Part shown: positions 1-9,480 of the stretch, piece by piece | How positions within the stretch are numbered: the stretch's first letter is position 1 | Layout of the letters: each line of letters starts with the position of its first letter | Origin: CAZYVD01 sp964651045 | GTDB taxonomy: Bacteria; Zhuqueibacterota; QNDG01; DSAB01 | Direction of reading: 5' to 3' | DNA: 29,414 bases | Assembly: GCA_964651045.1 (NCBI GenBank) | Contig: CAZYVD010000031.1 | Location: 1-29,414 of the forward strand | Position numbers and translations under genes: made by a program | The notes under the pieces: model-generated | Seen by the model: only the letters and a program-made list of their open reading frames with translations | What the model was told of the DNA's origin: nothing | Databases searched by the model: none

Positions 1-668
<668 letters not shown>

Positions 669-737
669 AAAATATTTTTTACTGTGGCAGTTGATAGGTT
701 GCTTATAAGTTTGTTTCTCAAATTGTCAAAAAATTTT

Positions 738-855
738 TCCTGGCGACCATAGCGGAGGGGAAACACCCGATCCCATACCGAACTCGGAAGTTAAGCCCTC
801 CAGCGCCGATGGTACTACTAGGGAGACCTTGTGGGAGAGTAGGACGTTGCCAGGA
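738..855 (+). rRNA. rrf: 5S ribosomal RNA
   Basis: The terminal helix is formed by TCCTGGC (738-744) pairing with GCCAGGA (849-855). Between them lie the conserved 5S blocks CCGATCCCATACCGAACTCGGAAGTTAAG and the GGGAGA / GGGAGAGTAGG segment near the 3' end. The length of about 118 bases is normal. It sits 69 bases after 23S and just ahead of a strong terminator, so it is the last gene of the rRNA operon. Exact ends may differ by one or two bases. Confidence 0.97.
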
Positions 856-866
856 TTTAAATTGAT

Positions 867-894
867 AAGCCCCGAAAAATGAGGGGCTTTTTTA
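867..894 (+). terminator. Rho-independent terminator of the rRNA operon
   Basis: A 7-bp stem, AAGCCCC (867-873) with GGGGCTT (883-889), a 9-base A-rich loop, and a run of T from 888 to 894. It lies 12 bases after the 5S gene, exactly where the rRNA transcript should end. Confidence 0.9.
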
Positions 895-1006
895 TTACAA
901 TAAATTTATGATGTAAATTATTAGACTTAAAAACATTAAAAATGACAGTCCATGTAATACTATAATTATATTCTAATCACAATAAACTTTAACAAATACT
1001 TTTGCC

Positions 1007-1684
1007 TTATCTTTCAAGAGGATATTTTCCTACTTTTTTATCTGCTAATATGGTAATTTTATTAAGGATTTTCTTAAGGATGGCCTTTTCACTATCGATT
1101 GTTTTTTCATCAAGTGAAGGTGATGGGTAGAATGGTTCACCAAATATTACCACAGACCTTGCAAAAGGTAATGGCAGAAGATATCTGTCCCAGGAATTTA
1201 AATGAATAGATGGATAAGATGAAAAGGTTATGGGAATGATGCAGGTGTTTATCTTTTTTGCCAAATAAATAGCGCCTGGTTTTACCTCATGTATGGGACC
1301 TCTAGGCCCGTCAATCGCAAATGCAAAATCATAACCGGCTCTCATTTTTTCAATGCTTTTTATTAACGCTCTTGCGGGTGATTTAGAACTCGATCCATAT
1401 ACTATTCCATAGCCAAACTTTTTTAATATATTTGCCTGAAGGATTCCGTCTCTACTTGTGGAAGTCATTATGTGTATATTTTTATAAGACATATAATCTA
1501 CGAGTAGAAATTGTCTTCCATGCCAGAAGGCATAGATAAGCTTTTGGCCATCTCTTTTTAGATCGTCAACTCTTTCTTTACCTATGGGAGTAATATGGTT
1601 GGTTATACTTACAGAACCTATTGCAAATCGTGCAATTGATGGAAGAATTTTATGATAGAAATATTTATTATTTTTCATCTTCAT
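1007..1684 (-). CDS. DUF374 family lysophospholipid acyltransferase
   Basis: 225 aa. Motifs of the DUF374/COG2121 branch of the LPLAT acyltransferase superfamily are visible: FWHGR with the likely catalytic His at residue 55, STSRDG at 75-80, IDGPRGP at 124-130, KPGAIYLAK at 135-143 and GEP near 182-184. Members are thought to move acyl groups onto lipid A precursors or lysophospholipids at the inner membrane; the exact substrate cannot be read from the sequence. There is no clear signal peptide, only a mildly hydrophobic N-terminal segment. Two candidate Met codons (residues 1 and 3) are equally possible and neither has a strong ribosome site. It is transcribed alone, away from the large envelope operon, from the promoter at 1710-1738. 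Confidence 0.88.
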   Translation of the reverse strand: MKMKNNKYFYHKILPSIARFAIGSVSITNHITPIGKERVDDLKRDGQKLIYAFWHGRQFLLVDYMSYKNIHIMTSTSRDGILQANILKKFGYGIVYGSSSKSPARALIKSIEKMRAGYDFAFAIDGPRGPIHEVKPGAIYLAKKINTCIIPITFSSYPSIHLNSWDRYLLPLPFARSVVIFGEPFYPSPSLDEKTIDSEKAILKKILNKITILADKKVGKYPLER

Positions 1685-1709
1685 AGAGATTTATTAAAAA
1701 CTTAACTTA

Positions 1710-1738
1710 AATATATTTAATATTAAAAATAATGTCAA
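1710..1738 (-). promoter_or_regulatory. Sigma70-type promoter for the DUF374 gene
   Basis: On the minus strand: TTGACA (1733-1738), a 17-base spacer, and TATATT (1710-1715). It lies about 25 bases upstream of the start codon at 1684. The same TTGACA-17-TATATT pattern is found ahead of the ArsR gene at 27223-27251, which strengthens both. Confidence 0.65.
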
Positions 1739-1779
1739 CATTTAAATTATTAATAAGTATTTGTTAATTTGGCAGAGTA

Positions 1780-1807
1780 TTTGCAATATTGGTAATCACA
1801 ATATAAA
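1780..1807 (+). promoter_or_regulatory. Possible promoter for the large envelope operon
   Basis: A weak candidate: TTTGCA (1780-1785), a 16-base spacer, and TATAAA (1802-1807), roughly 100 bases before the start at 1908. The whole divergent intergenic stretch 1739-1907 is very AT-rich, so other weak matches exist (for example TTGATT at 1846 with TATAAG at 1867, spacer 15). Some promoter must lie here because the upstream gene is divergent. Confidence 0.3.
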
Positions 1808-1907
1808 TACAGATTTTAATAGAGATATGAAATAACCCTTTTTCCTTGATTTTGAACTAAAAATTTTATAAGTTCAAATTATTAAGCATTAAAATGGAGG
1901 TGAAAAG

Positions 1908-4900
1908 ATGAAGATGGGCTGGAAGATTAGGGGATTTTTGATAATAATTTTGTTTCTTTTATTACCAGCAATTAGCTACTCATCTTATAGTATAAGAGTC
2001 AAAAAGCTCAATGATGGAAGCGCTATAACTTCAAAGACATATTTTTTAAACATAATGACTCATGAAGTTATCGCTCTTGAAATAACTGGAATTTTTACAA
2101 ATGATTCTACAACAACAGATTTTATCATGTCTCTTATTAAAGATTGGCGAAGAGAACTGCCATCATATATTGAAGGTTGGAAAGATAAATCAATTACATT
2201 GGCACCTCTTAAATATGGAGAGTTGAAAAATGTAATTTATATTCGTCCACTACAGGCTTCAATTGATACTGTATATATTTGGTATAAGGAAGAAAGTGTT
2301 GATTCTCCTGGACAATGGAATGGCAATTGGTTTAGAATAGTAATAAATGTTACAGATGTAGAATACAGTGTCCCAACAATTATCGAAGAGCCAGAATTTA
2401 CTAGAGGGTTAAATAATACAGTCTACTGGAATCCAGCAAGTGGGGCAAGAATTCAGGATGCCTATTGTTTTGATATAGAGGACAGAGAGAATTTAAAAAA
2501 GTCTGTTCAGAGGATATATAAATATAACGAAACAGGAGAACACCAATCACTTTTTGAGGGACTACTTAATGGCCACACATATGGATTCTTTGTAAAAGCA
2601 GTTCATGAGATAGGGAACGGAACAGTTTCTCTTTATTCTGACATAGTTTATTCCACTCAGGATAACACTCCCCCATCCGATGTCGATCAGATTTTTGCCA
2701 GATATATTGATTCAGAAAGAGTGATAAAAGTATCATGGATGAGTGTCAACGATTCTATCAGTGGAGTTGCATTCTACAGGATTTACAGGTCGAGTGATCC
2801 AGAGGGAGAGCCTGTATTGATTGATTCTGTAAATGCTCAAAATTTCATGCAGCAGAATCTTTCATGGAATGATCCCAATGTAGTATCAAATACAACATAC
2901 TACTATAGAGTATGTGGTGTTGACTCGGTAGGCAATCAGGGAAAAGGAATATGGACAAGTGGAGTTTATGTAAGAGCCGGCGGGGGCCAATCATCGGGTG
3001 ATGAAGATGATGGGGATGGGGATGATGATTCTTCGTCTGAGGCGTTGGAGTCAATTTATATAAAAGGTTCGATAGACACGCTCTGGATCGAACTCGATGG
3101 CAGTGAACTATGGCTTCGTTTTGAATCTGTAAGGGACGATTCTTCCTTCTTTGCATCAAAGCCTCAGATTGGGATGAGATATTTTGATAGCGGCTGGATT
3201 ACTCCTAAAAGCCTGCGCAACAAAGGCTGGGTATCGTTGCAGAATCCAGACAGTGTATTCTATATATTTAATTATGCAGATTATGAGAACAACAGTGTTG
3301 ATTTGAATTTTGTGAATGGTCATAAATATATAAGAGCGGTAACAAAGGTATGTCCTGCAGCCGATACTGTATTGGTTTACTTAGGTAATGTAGTTTCCGA
3401 TTGTTTTCCTCCAAGTGATATCCGTAATCTGAAGATAGAATCGATGATAGATGATCCAGAGAGGGAATCGGGTTGGCATTTCAAATTAACTTGGGAGCCT
3501 TCATCTGATGGTGTAAGTGGTTTGAAGAGGTATCACATATTTCGTAAAATAAATGGAAAGGATCAGAGTTTTGTTGAGATTTCTAAATCGATTGTAATTA
3601 CTGATAATTTTTATATTGACTCGACAGTATACAAGTCCGAAGGCATATCAAACCCTGTGGTAAGCTATCTAGTTGTGGCAGAAGATTTTACAGGTAACAT
3701 TCGTTCGCCAGATGAGACAGATTGGCAGGTAGAGGAGAGGGCTCTCGGCGCTCCTTTCATATCGTTTAGCCAGGCAGATCCACAGGAGGTTTATCCTGAT
3801 GATTGTGCCGGCAGAGATACAATCTTTACTAAAAATGAATCGGTTTCAATAGATATCAAAAATTTTATTACATCCGCTGTTTATCGATATATAGTTTCTG
3901 TTAATGGAGAAGAGACGATACTATTACCCAGTGGTACTGAACTAAATGTTACCCTTTCCGGTGATGAGATATCAAAAATAAAGGTTAGAGCAGATTATCA
4001 TGGAAAACCGAGAAGCGTCTGGTCAAACACTAAAACAGTTATAAGAGCACTGAACACACCTCCTACAGCAGTTACTGCACATAATAATCCGGATTACTGG
4101 AGGGGTGACATACATCTCAGGTGGAATAGATCCTCATTAGATGTGGATCACTATGAAGTATGGCGATCAGAAGGAGGCGAGTATTATCTGGTCGACGACT
4201 CGGTTTCATCGTTTGATTCTGAGGTTCAGTGGACAGATTACTATCACCTCAACGAATTGAGTGGTGCTTTGGGGGATACAATGGTGGCCTACAGGCGGTA
4301 TTCGTACAGGGTACGGGCAGTAAACATATTCAACGACAGAAGTGATTTTTCCTCTTCGAGTTCTTCATATTGCAACAGGCCTCCCATGATAGTATCGAAT
4401 GACAATCCTGAGATCGAAGACAGCCGTTTTGTACTTACTGTGCACTGGAGAAGGGTATATCCAACGATAGTTGAAGATGGATTTCAGGTTATTGTTAAGG
4501 TATCAGAGGATAGTCTTGAAAATGTTATAAAGACTGCTATTGTAGTCGATGATTCTACTTATCAATTTCATGGAGCAAGGGGGGGTCACAACTACATCTT
4601 TCAGGTCAAAGAGATACCAAACGAATATGGCGACAGACCAAGCAGCTGGTCAAAACCATATACAGTATCCAGTCTTGTGTCTCTTACACCTTTTACTGTT
4701 CTTCCGCAGCCTAAAGGTAAGATATATGTCAACTGGGACAATCCAACAATCATAGAAAAGTTCAAGGTTGATTCTTTCATGATTTGTAGAAATGATTATT
4801 GCTGGTCGGTTCCCAATACAGTTATCGATTTCATGGATTCATCAGAGGTCTTAATCCATAAAAATGAGTATGAGTATAATGTTTTTGCAATAGATAGTTT

Positions 4901-6305
4901 AGGACAGGTTGTTGCAGCAAATGCAGGAAAGGTAATGTGTGATACCGGTGCTGCATTTATTCCGGAAATTTTAGATTTTACCTATAAATATTTTAACAGC
5001 AGGTCTTTAGAGGTATCGTGGGTATGGAGAGACATAGATGGCAATGCTCTCCATGATACGACAGAGGGTGCAGATAGCCTTATTATCCAGGCAAGCATAA
5101 GCAAGAGTTTTCCAGATTATGATACGTTAACAACAACTGCTGGTCCATTTGCAGCAGATCCATCCCTGAAAAAACGCATTATAAAAGTTCCTGAACTGCT
5201 GAACGACGAAAACAGGATTCTATATTTCAGAATAACAGCACTGGATGCATGGGGCCATCCTGCAAGGAAATACTGGTCAACAGATTTCTATAGTCAGAAG
5301 AGCATAATTTATGATACCATTCTTCCTGATCCGGTGACTGACTTAAGAGTGGTCTCTTCTAGTTCATATTACAGAAACAGAGATTCTGTTATTGTAAAAC
5401 TCCAATGGAGGGATACAACGACCCTGAGCAGTGACAGGCTTCTTGGAAATATTGATTACTACAGAGTTATGCGTTCCTATAATAATGAAAGTATTGAGGT
5501 CGGAACAGTTGCTGTAGACTCAGGAGTGGCCGATTATAGCTTCACAGATACAGTTCGCAATTCTGATTATGAATGGTGGATAGTAAGTATAGACAGTGCT
5601 CAGAATTCAGAAACCAGTGAGGTTGTAACATCAAAATATTTTGTTGAAACACCACCTCCTCCCATACCAACCGGATTTAAGTCGTGCATGATTCAGCTTA
5701 TTGAGGCCGACTCTGTAGAGTATTTTGTTGAGATTGCATCAAACCCGGATCACTTTATCGTGGCTTACGAGATAGATGATCCTAATATCAAGAATCGGCT
5801 TCTGTGCCAGAGTGGATGGTTAGATGCTGACTCATTCACATGCAAGTCAGGATGGGGATCTATCGTGATGGATACAACATGGTTCAGGGTAAAGGCTAGG
5901 AGGTTTGATGGATCAGAGAGCTGGGAGAGCGGATGGTCTTCCATTATCTATTATACGGAGGAGGATGGTTCAAAACCAGATGTAACAGGGGTCGATGAGA
6001 CCGGTCTGCCGACTGTCTTCAGGGTTTTTCAAAATTATCCAAATCCATTCAACTCATCTACAGTAGTATCATATGAGATTCCAGAGGCTTCTGAAGTAAT
6101 AGTTAGAGTCTACAACATAATGGGGGCTTCAATATCGACAATATTTAATGGCAACCAGATGGCGGGTAAATATTCTGTTGTGTGGGATGGAAGAGACGAT
6201 GCAGGAAGGCCAGCAGCATCAGGAATATATTTTATTCATGTTGTCATGAAGAGTGAAAGGGGAGAAGTCTCGCAAAAGAAATTGAAGGTCATAATGATTA
6301 AGTAG
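1908..6305 (+). CDS. Large secreted FN3-like protein with FlgD/T9SS-type C-terminal sorting domain
   Basis: 1465 aa. An N-terminal signal peptide (hydrophobic residues about 10-23, followed by SYSSYS) sends it out of the cytoplasm. FN3-like beta-sandwich units follow, marked by recurring PPSDV-, YRIYRS-, YYYRV- and DSVGN-type strings, for example near residues 160-250, 250-355, 505-610, 722-830 and 1138-1250. An acidic Gly/Ser/Asp linker lies at about 358-381. The last 100 residues (from about 1365) carry NYPNPFN, WDGRDDAGRPAASGIYF and a final beta strand, the pattern of FlgD-Ig-like / Por-secretion type A tails that direct cargo to the surface in FCB bacteria. No enzyme motif was seen. The start has a strong ribosome site, GGAGGTG, 6 bases ahead. 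It is first in the operon and shares a motif with the next gene. Cargo or structural role is inference. Confidence 0.85.
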   Translation: MKMGWKIRGFLIIILFLLLPAISYSSYSIRVKKLNDGSAITSKTYFLNIMTHEVIALEITGIFTNDSTTTDFIMSLIKDWRRELPSYIEGWKDKSITLAPLKYGELKNVIYIRPLQASIDTVYIWYKEESVDSPGQWNGNWFRIVINVTDVEYSVPTIIEEPEFTRGLNNTVYWNPASGARIQDAYCFDIEDRENLKKSVQRIYKYNETGEHQSLFEGLLNGHTYGFFVKAVHEIGNGTVSLYSDIVYSTQDNTPPSDVDQIFARYIDSERVIKVSWMSVNDSISGVAFYRIYRSSDPEGEPVLIDSVNAQNFMQQNLSWNDPNVVSNTTYYYRVCGVDSVGNQGKGIWTSGVYVRAGGGQSSGDEDDGDGDDDSSSEALESIYIKGSIDTLWIELDGSELWLRFESVRDDSSFFASKPQIGMRYFDSGWITPKSLRNKGWVSLQNPDSVFYIFNYADYENNSVDLNFVNGHKYIRAVTKVCPAADTVLVYLGNVVSDCFPPSDIRNLKIESMIDDPERESGWHFKLTWEPSSDGVSGLKRYHIFRKINGKDQSFVEISKSIVITDNFYIDSTVYKSEGISNPVVSYLVVAEDFTGNIRSPDETDWQVEERALGAPFISFSQADPQEVYPDDCAGRDTIFTKNESVSIDIKNFITSAVYRYIVSVNGEETILLPSGTELNVTLSGDEISKIKVRADYHGKPRSVWSNTKTVIRALNTPPTAVTAHNNPDYWRGDIHLRWNRSSLDVDHYEVWRSEGGEYYLVDDSVSSFDSEVQWTDYYHLNELSGALGDTMVAYRRYSYRVRAVNIFNDRSDFSSSSSSYCNRPPMIVSNDNPEIEDSRFVLTVHWRRVYPTIVEDGFQVIVKVSEDSLENVIKTAIVVDDSTYQFHGARGGHNYIFQVKEIPNEYGDRPSSWSKPYTVSSLVSLTPFTVLPQPKGKIYVNWDNPTIIEKFKVDSFMICRNDYCWSVPNTVIDFMDSSEVLIHKNEYEYNVFAIDSLGQVVAANAGKVMCDTGAAFIPEILDFTYKYFNSRSLEVSWVWRDIDGNALHDTTEGADSLIIQASISKSFPDYDTLTTTAGPFAADPSLKKRIIKVPELLNDENRILYFRITALDAWGHPARKYWSTDFYSQKSIIYDTILPDPVTDLRVVSSSSYYRNRDSVIVKLQWRDTTTLSSDRLLGNIDYYRVMRSYNNESIEVGTVAVDSGVADYSFTDTVRNSDYEWWIVSIDSAQNSETSEVVTSKYFVETPPPPIPTGFKSCMIQLIEADSVEYFVEIASNPDHFIVAYEIDDPNIKNRLLCQSGWLDADSFTCKSGWGSIVMDTTWFRVKARRFDGSESWESGWSSIIYYTEEDGSKPDVTGVDETGLPTVFRVFQNYPNPFNSSTVVSYEIPEASEVIVRVYNIMGASISTIFNGNQMAGKYSVVWDGRDDAGRPAASGIYFIHVVMKSERGEVSQKKLKVIMIK

Positions 6306-6321
6306 AATTGGAGATTGATTT

Positions 6322-7407
6322 ATGAAAAGAGCGATCTGTGGCACAAGAAGCATCCGAATATTACAGCTTTTTTTGCTCTTGATATTGAGTCTTTCAACTG
6401 CACAAGAGAGAAGGATTCAACAGTGGCCAGTACCCGAAAGTATCAGACCATACATTTCAGAGATGGTCTTTAACATTGATCCAACTCTTCATGCTCCGAT
6501 GCTTAAACCTGAGCCTGAGTATACTGGAGGCCTTGAGAATACGATATACTGGTATGGAGACAGTGTCAGAAGCTGGATGGATCAATCAAATATGGATCTG
6601 CTCTTCTTTGAAGTACAGGCAATTTACGATGGGAAAGAGCTTTGGGGTTATGTAGATGCAGATGTAGATTCTGCTGTATTTACAAACCTTCCTGATGCGG
6701 TATCGATTCAATACAGACTGAGATATTTTGCAAAAGATGAGACGGGCAGTTACAGGATGAGTTACTGGTCGCAGCCTGAGATATCTATTCAGGATATAAC
6801 GCCTCCTGTTGTCTGGCCAGATGAGTCGGGAATTTTAGAAGTAGAAGAGAGCGGGGGAAAGAGATGGGTCTTGAATCCATTGCTGAGAATTAAGATCACG
6901 GCTTCAGACTCCTTAAATGGTAAGGTTATGGAAATCGCCTTGCGTGAAAGCAGCTCTGTAGTAGATCATACGGTTCACGATTCCAATTTCATTCCTGAGA
7001 CTGTTATTGAGGATACACTCCTTTTTCCACTCAAGTCAAGGGAAGAGATACCGGTTGTCATAAGCTGGTGGGTTACTGACATGGCTCTTCAGAAGTCCGA
7101 GGTCCTGTCAGATACAATATTCTGGTGGCCTGCTGTTGACGAAGGACCAAGACTCATCAGTTTTCCCAATCCATTTAATCCATATAGAGAGAGTGCATCT
7201 ATTCAGGTAAGCGTCCCGGGTGTAACAGAAGCAAAGATATTTGATCCGTTTGGAAATCTTGTGAGAGTTCTGCACAAGGAGGAGTTTGATCGTACATTTG
7301 AGTGGGATGGCAAAAACGATCGTGGAGAGATTGTATCGAGTGGCGGATATATATGCGTCTTGAAGAACAGGCCTGAGGTCTACTGCAAGATTGCTGTTTT
7401 TAAATAA
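6322..7407 (+). CDS. Secreted protein with FlgD-like C-terminal sorting domain, partial paralogue of the preceding gene
   Basis: 361 aa with a signal peptide (hydrophobic stretch about residues 12-25). Near residue 62 it carries PEPEYTGGLENTIYW, which closely matches EEPEFTRGLNNTVYW near residue 159 of the upstream protein, so both share at least one domain. The middle is beta-rich without a recognised family. From about residue 275 it has FPNPFNPY, FDPFGNLV, WDGKNDRGEIVSSGGYI and a final strand, an FlgD-Ig-like tail. It starts 16 bases after the upstream stop with TGGAGA as ribosome site, and ends 19 bases before the PorV-like gene. It is likely exported by the same route as its neighbour; the role is unknown. 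Confidence 0.82.
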   Translation: MKRAICGTRSIRILQLFLLLILSLSTAQERRIQQWPVPESIRPYISEMVFNIDPTLHAPMLKPEPEYTGGLENTIYWYGDSVRSWMDQSNMDLLFFEVQAIYDGKELWGYVDADVDSAVFTNLPDAVSIQYRLRYFAKDETGSYRMSYWSQPEISIQDITPPVVWPDESGILEVEESGGKRWVLNPLLRIKITASDSLNGKVMEIALRESSSVVDHTVHDSNFIPETVIEDTLLFPLKSREEIPVVISWWVTDMALQKSEVLSDTIFWWPAVDEGPRLISFPNPFNPYRESASIQVSVPGVTEAKIFDPFGNLVRVLHKEEFDRTFEWDGKNDRGEIVSSGGYICVLKNRPEVYCKIAVFK

Positions 7408-7426
7408 AATATGGATGAGAGGATAG

Positions 7427-9469
7427 ATGAAAAATAAAATACAATGTTTAACCGTTACTCTTTTGATGGTTACGAGTTTTGCACTGGCTCAGGATGATGG
7501 TGGCGCTGCAGGAGGATTCTTGAGGTATGGTGTTGGTGGAAGGGCAATGGGCATGGGCAGGGCATTTGTATCGATTTCTGATGATGCAAGTGGAGTATAC
7601 TGGAATCCTGCCGGAATAATCGGTGCTGAGAGGATTGAACTGACTTCTATGTATACAGATCTGTACTACGATACACAGTATGGACACTTGGGTTTTATAT
7701 ACCCCCGTCCTGGAAAGAATTTAAAGGACAGGGTTGCACGATTTCTTGTTGGGCCATACTCTTCGATCGGATTTGGATGGGTTGGACTCTTTATGAGCGG
7801 CTTTGAACAGCGAACTGCAACGAGAGAGTATATTGGAGATTTTGGGATTGGTGAGAATGGTTTTCTTTTTGCCTGGGCAAGAGAGGAGATTGGATCCTGG
7901 GGAATTTTCAGGTATGGATTCAGTTTGAAATTTGTAAACCAGAACTTTACAGGTCTCAGTTCAGAGGACGGAGAATTCGATGGGGCAAGGAGAGATTGGA
8001 GTGGTGGAATGGATTTTGGTATTATTTTTCAGCCTATTAATGCCCCGATTTTTCGAATATTTTCCTTAAAATATCTTCTCCCATTAAGACTGGGTATTGT
8101 GGCACAAAATATAATTCAGCCTTCATGGAGTGTCAATGGAGTACAGAAAGATATTTTTCCAAGAGTTGTGCGTTATGGAGTAAGTTACAGATTGGTATTA
8201 AGGGATTGGATACCAGAAAGCTGGCGGTTTGTGAGGAGCATGGTAGGAAGTTCTCAGATACTGCTTTCCTGCGACAGGGAATATACCAAAAATACCAGAT
8301 CTGCAACATATTATGGTGCAGAAGGAATATTCAGGATTTCAAGGAGTGGATTTGCCGTCTTCTCAAGGGCAGGCTACAACGATAAATCCAGAGAGGTCTC
8401 TTTTGGATTTGGAATATCGATGCCATTTGCCTCCACTGCTCTGGTAAGAATTGATTATGCCTATAATCTTCATCCATATCTGCCAGAAGACAACAGATTC
8501 TTTCTTACAGTGAAGATGGGGAGAAGAATGGATGCCGATTATTTCATAAAAAATTCAAGGCGCACGGATCAGAGCAGAAGAGAGAGGAGGAAGAATTTAT
8601 TGAGTGTGATCTCAAGATACCCGAATGATCATCTGCTTGAAGCAGTAGAAATGCTTGCAGAGACAGAGGACAGCATCCTTACACGCAGGTACTATAAATT
8701 GACAGGTGGGTTAGGGCTCGCAAGATCGCTGTTCAGAGAATCGAAAAATCTTTTGATTCAGGGTAAAATCAATAAGGCAAGGAAAAAGGCACTGAAGGCA
8801 GCAGAAGAGTATGCAGGGATTTTCTACAGCATAGAGAATCCATTGAGTGAAGAAGATGTTCTCAACTACGGCGAGGCATTGATAATTGCACAGCAGCCGG
8901 AAGATGCGCTCTCTGTCATAGAGGAGGTTCAGGAGCAGTCTTTGAGATATTACTATTTACTTGCAATATGCAAAAGGGCTGTCGGCGACTGGGATGGTGC
9001 CCTGAGCATGTTCCAAAATGCCGTAAAGAGATACGAGAGCGAGCAGGACGAGAAGAGCATGGTATGTCTTTCGTTTCTTGGGCTTGGAGAGGCGCTGATC
9101 ATGAAGTCGCAGTTTGACTCTGCAATAACAACATTTAATGTAATCCTAAAGAATTATTCTGGCAGGCTCGATTCCGACTATCCGAGGTATCCTACAATTG
9201 CTGATGGATATGTACTGGATGATGCACAACTTTTAAAGGGTATTTGTTACATTAAAATGGAAAAGTACATGGAAGGAATTAGTGAGCTTTTAAAAACATA
9301 TCGCTTCTATCCAGGGCTCGATTATGGTGTTTTCATAGAAGAGGCTGCCGAAGATGTAATTGCAAAATTCAAGAGTTCAGACTTTGATGGATTGATGAGT
9401 CTTATACAGGGATTTTTTGACCACTATATAAATGAGCATATGTGGCCCCCGGTCAAAGGGAGAAGGTAA
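7427..9469 (+). CDS. PorV/UPF0164-like outer-membrane barrel fused to a C-terminal TPR region
   Basis: 680 aa. After a signal peptide ending near ALAQ, the mature N-terminus has GGRAMGMGRAFVSISDDASGVYWNPAG, cut here to its key parts GGRAMGMGRAF and DDASGVYWNPAG, the hallmark of the PorV/PorQ/UPF0164 family of outer-membrane barrels. Beta-barrel-like sequence runs to about residue 370. From about 385 to 660 the protein turns helical, with TPR-like units (for example YYYLLAICKRAVGDWDGALSMF and FLGLGEALIMKSQFDSAITTF). In the type IX system PorV binds C-terminal signals of cargo at the outer membrane; the two genes upstream encode proteins with such tails. A barrel plus long TPR tail is longer than usual PorV (about 390 aa). 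The TPR part is probably periplasmic and may bind partner proteins. Confidence 0.82.
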   Translation: MKNKIQCLTVTLLMVTSFALAQDDGGAAGGFLRYGVGGRAMGMGRAFVSISDDASGVYWNPAGIIGAERIELTSMYTDLYYDTQYGHLGFIYPRPGKNLKDRVARFLVGPYSSIGFGWVGLFMSGFEQRTATREYIGDFGIGENGFLFAWAREEIGSWGIFRYGFSLKFVNQNFTGLSSEDGEFDGARRDWSGGMDFGIIFQPINAPIFRIFSLKYLLPLRLGIVAQNIIQPSWSVNGVQKDIFPRVVRYGVSYRLVLRDWIPESWRFVRSMVGSSQILLSCDREYTKNTRSATYYGAEGIFRISRSGFAVFSRAGYNDKSREVSFGFGISMPFASTALVRIDYAYNLHPYLPEDNRFFLTVKMGRRMDADYFIKNSRRTDQSRRERRKNLLSVISRYPNDHLLEAVEMLAETEDSILTRRYYKLTGGLGLARSLFRESKNLLIQGKINKARKKALKAAEEYAGIFYSIENPLSEEDVLNYGEALIIAQQPEDALSVIEEVQEQSLRYYYLLAICKRAVGDWDGALSMFQNAVKRYESEQDEKSMVCLSFLGLGEALIMKSQFDSAITTFNVILKNYSGRLDSDYPRYPTIADGYVLDDAQLLKGICYIKMEKYMEGISELLKTYRFYPGLDYGVFIEEAAEDVIAKFKSSDFDGLMSLIQGFFDHYINEHMWPPVKGRR

Positions 9470-9480
9470 ATCGTTTTCTT

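Noticed and set aside
2845..3159. Minus-strand frame rich in His and Pro within the giant FN3-like gene
   Set aside because: It is the complement of the Asp-rich linker and surrounding coding sequence; no start signal or family.
9442..9480. Earlier start for the barrel protein at 9481
   Set aside because: It overlaps the PorV-like gene and puts a charged stretch before an otherwise clean signal peptide.
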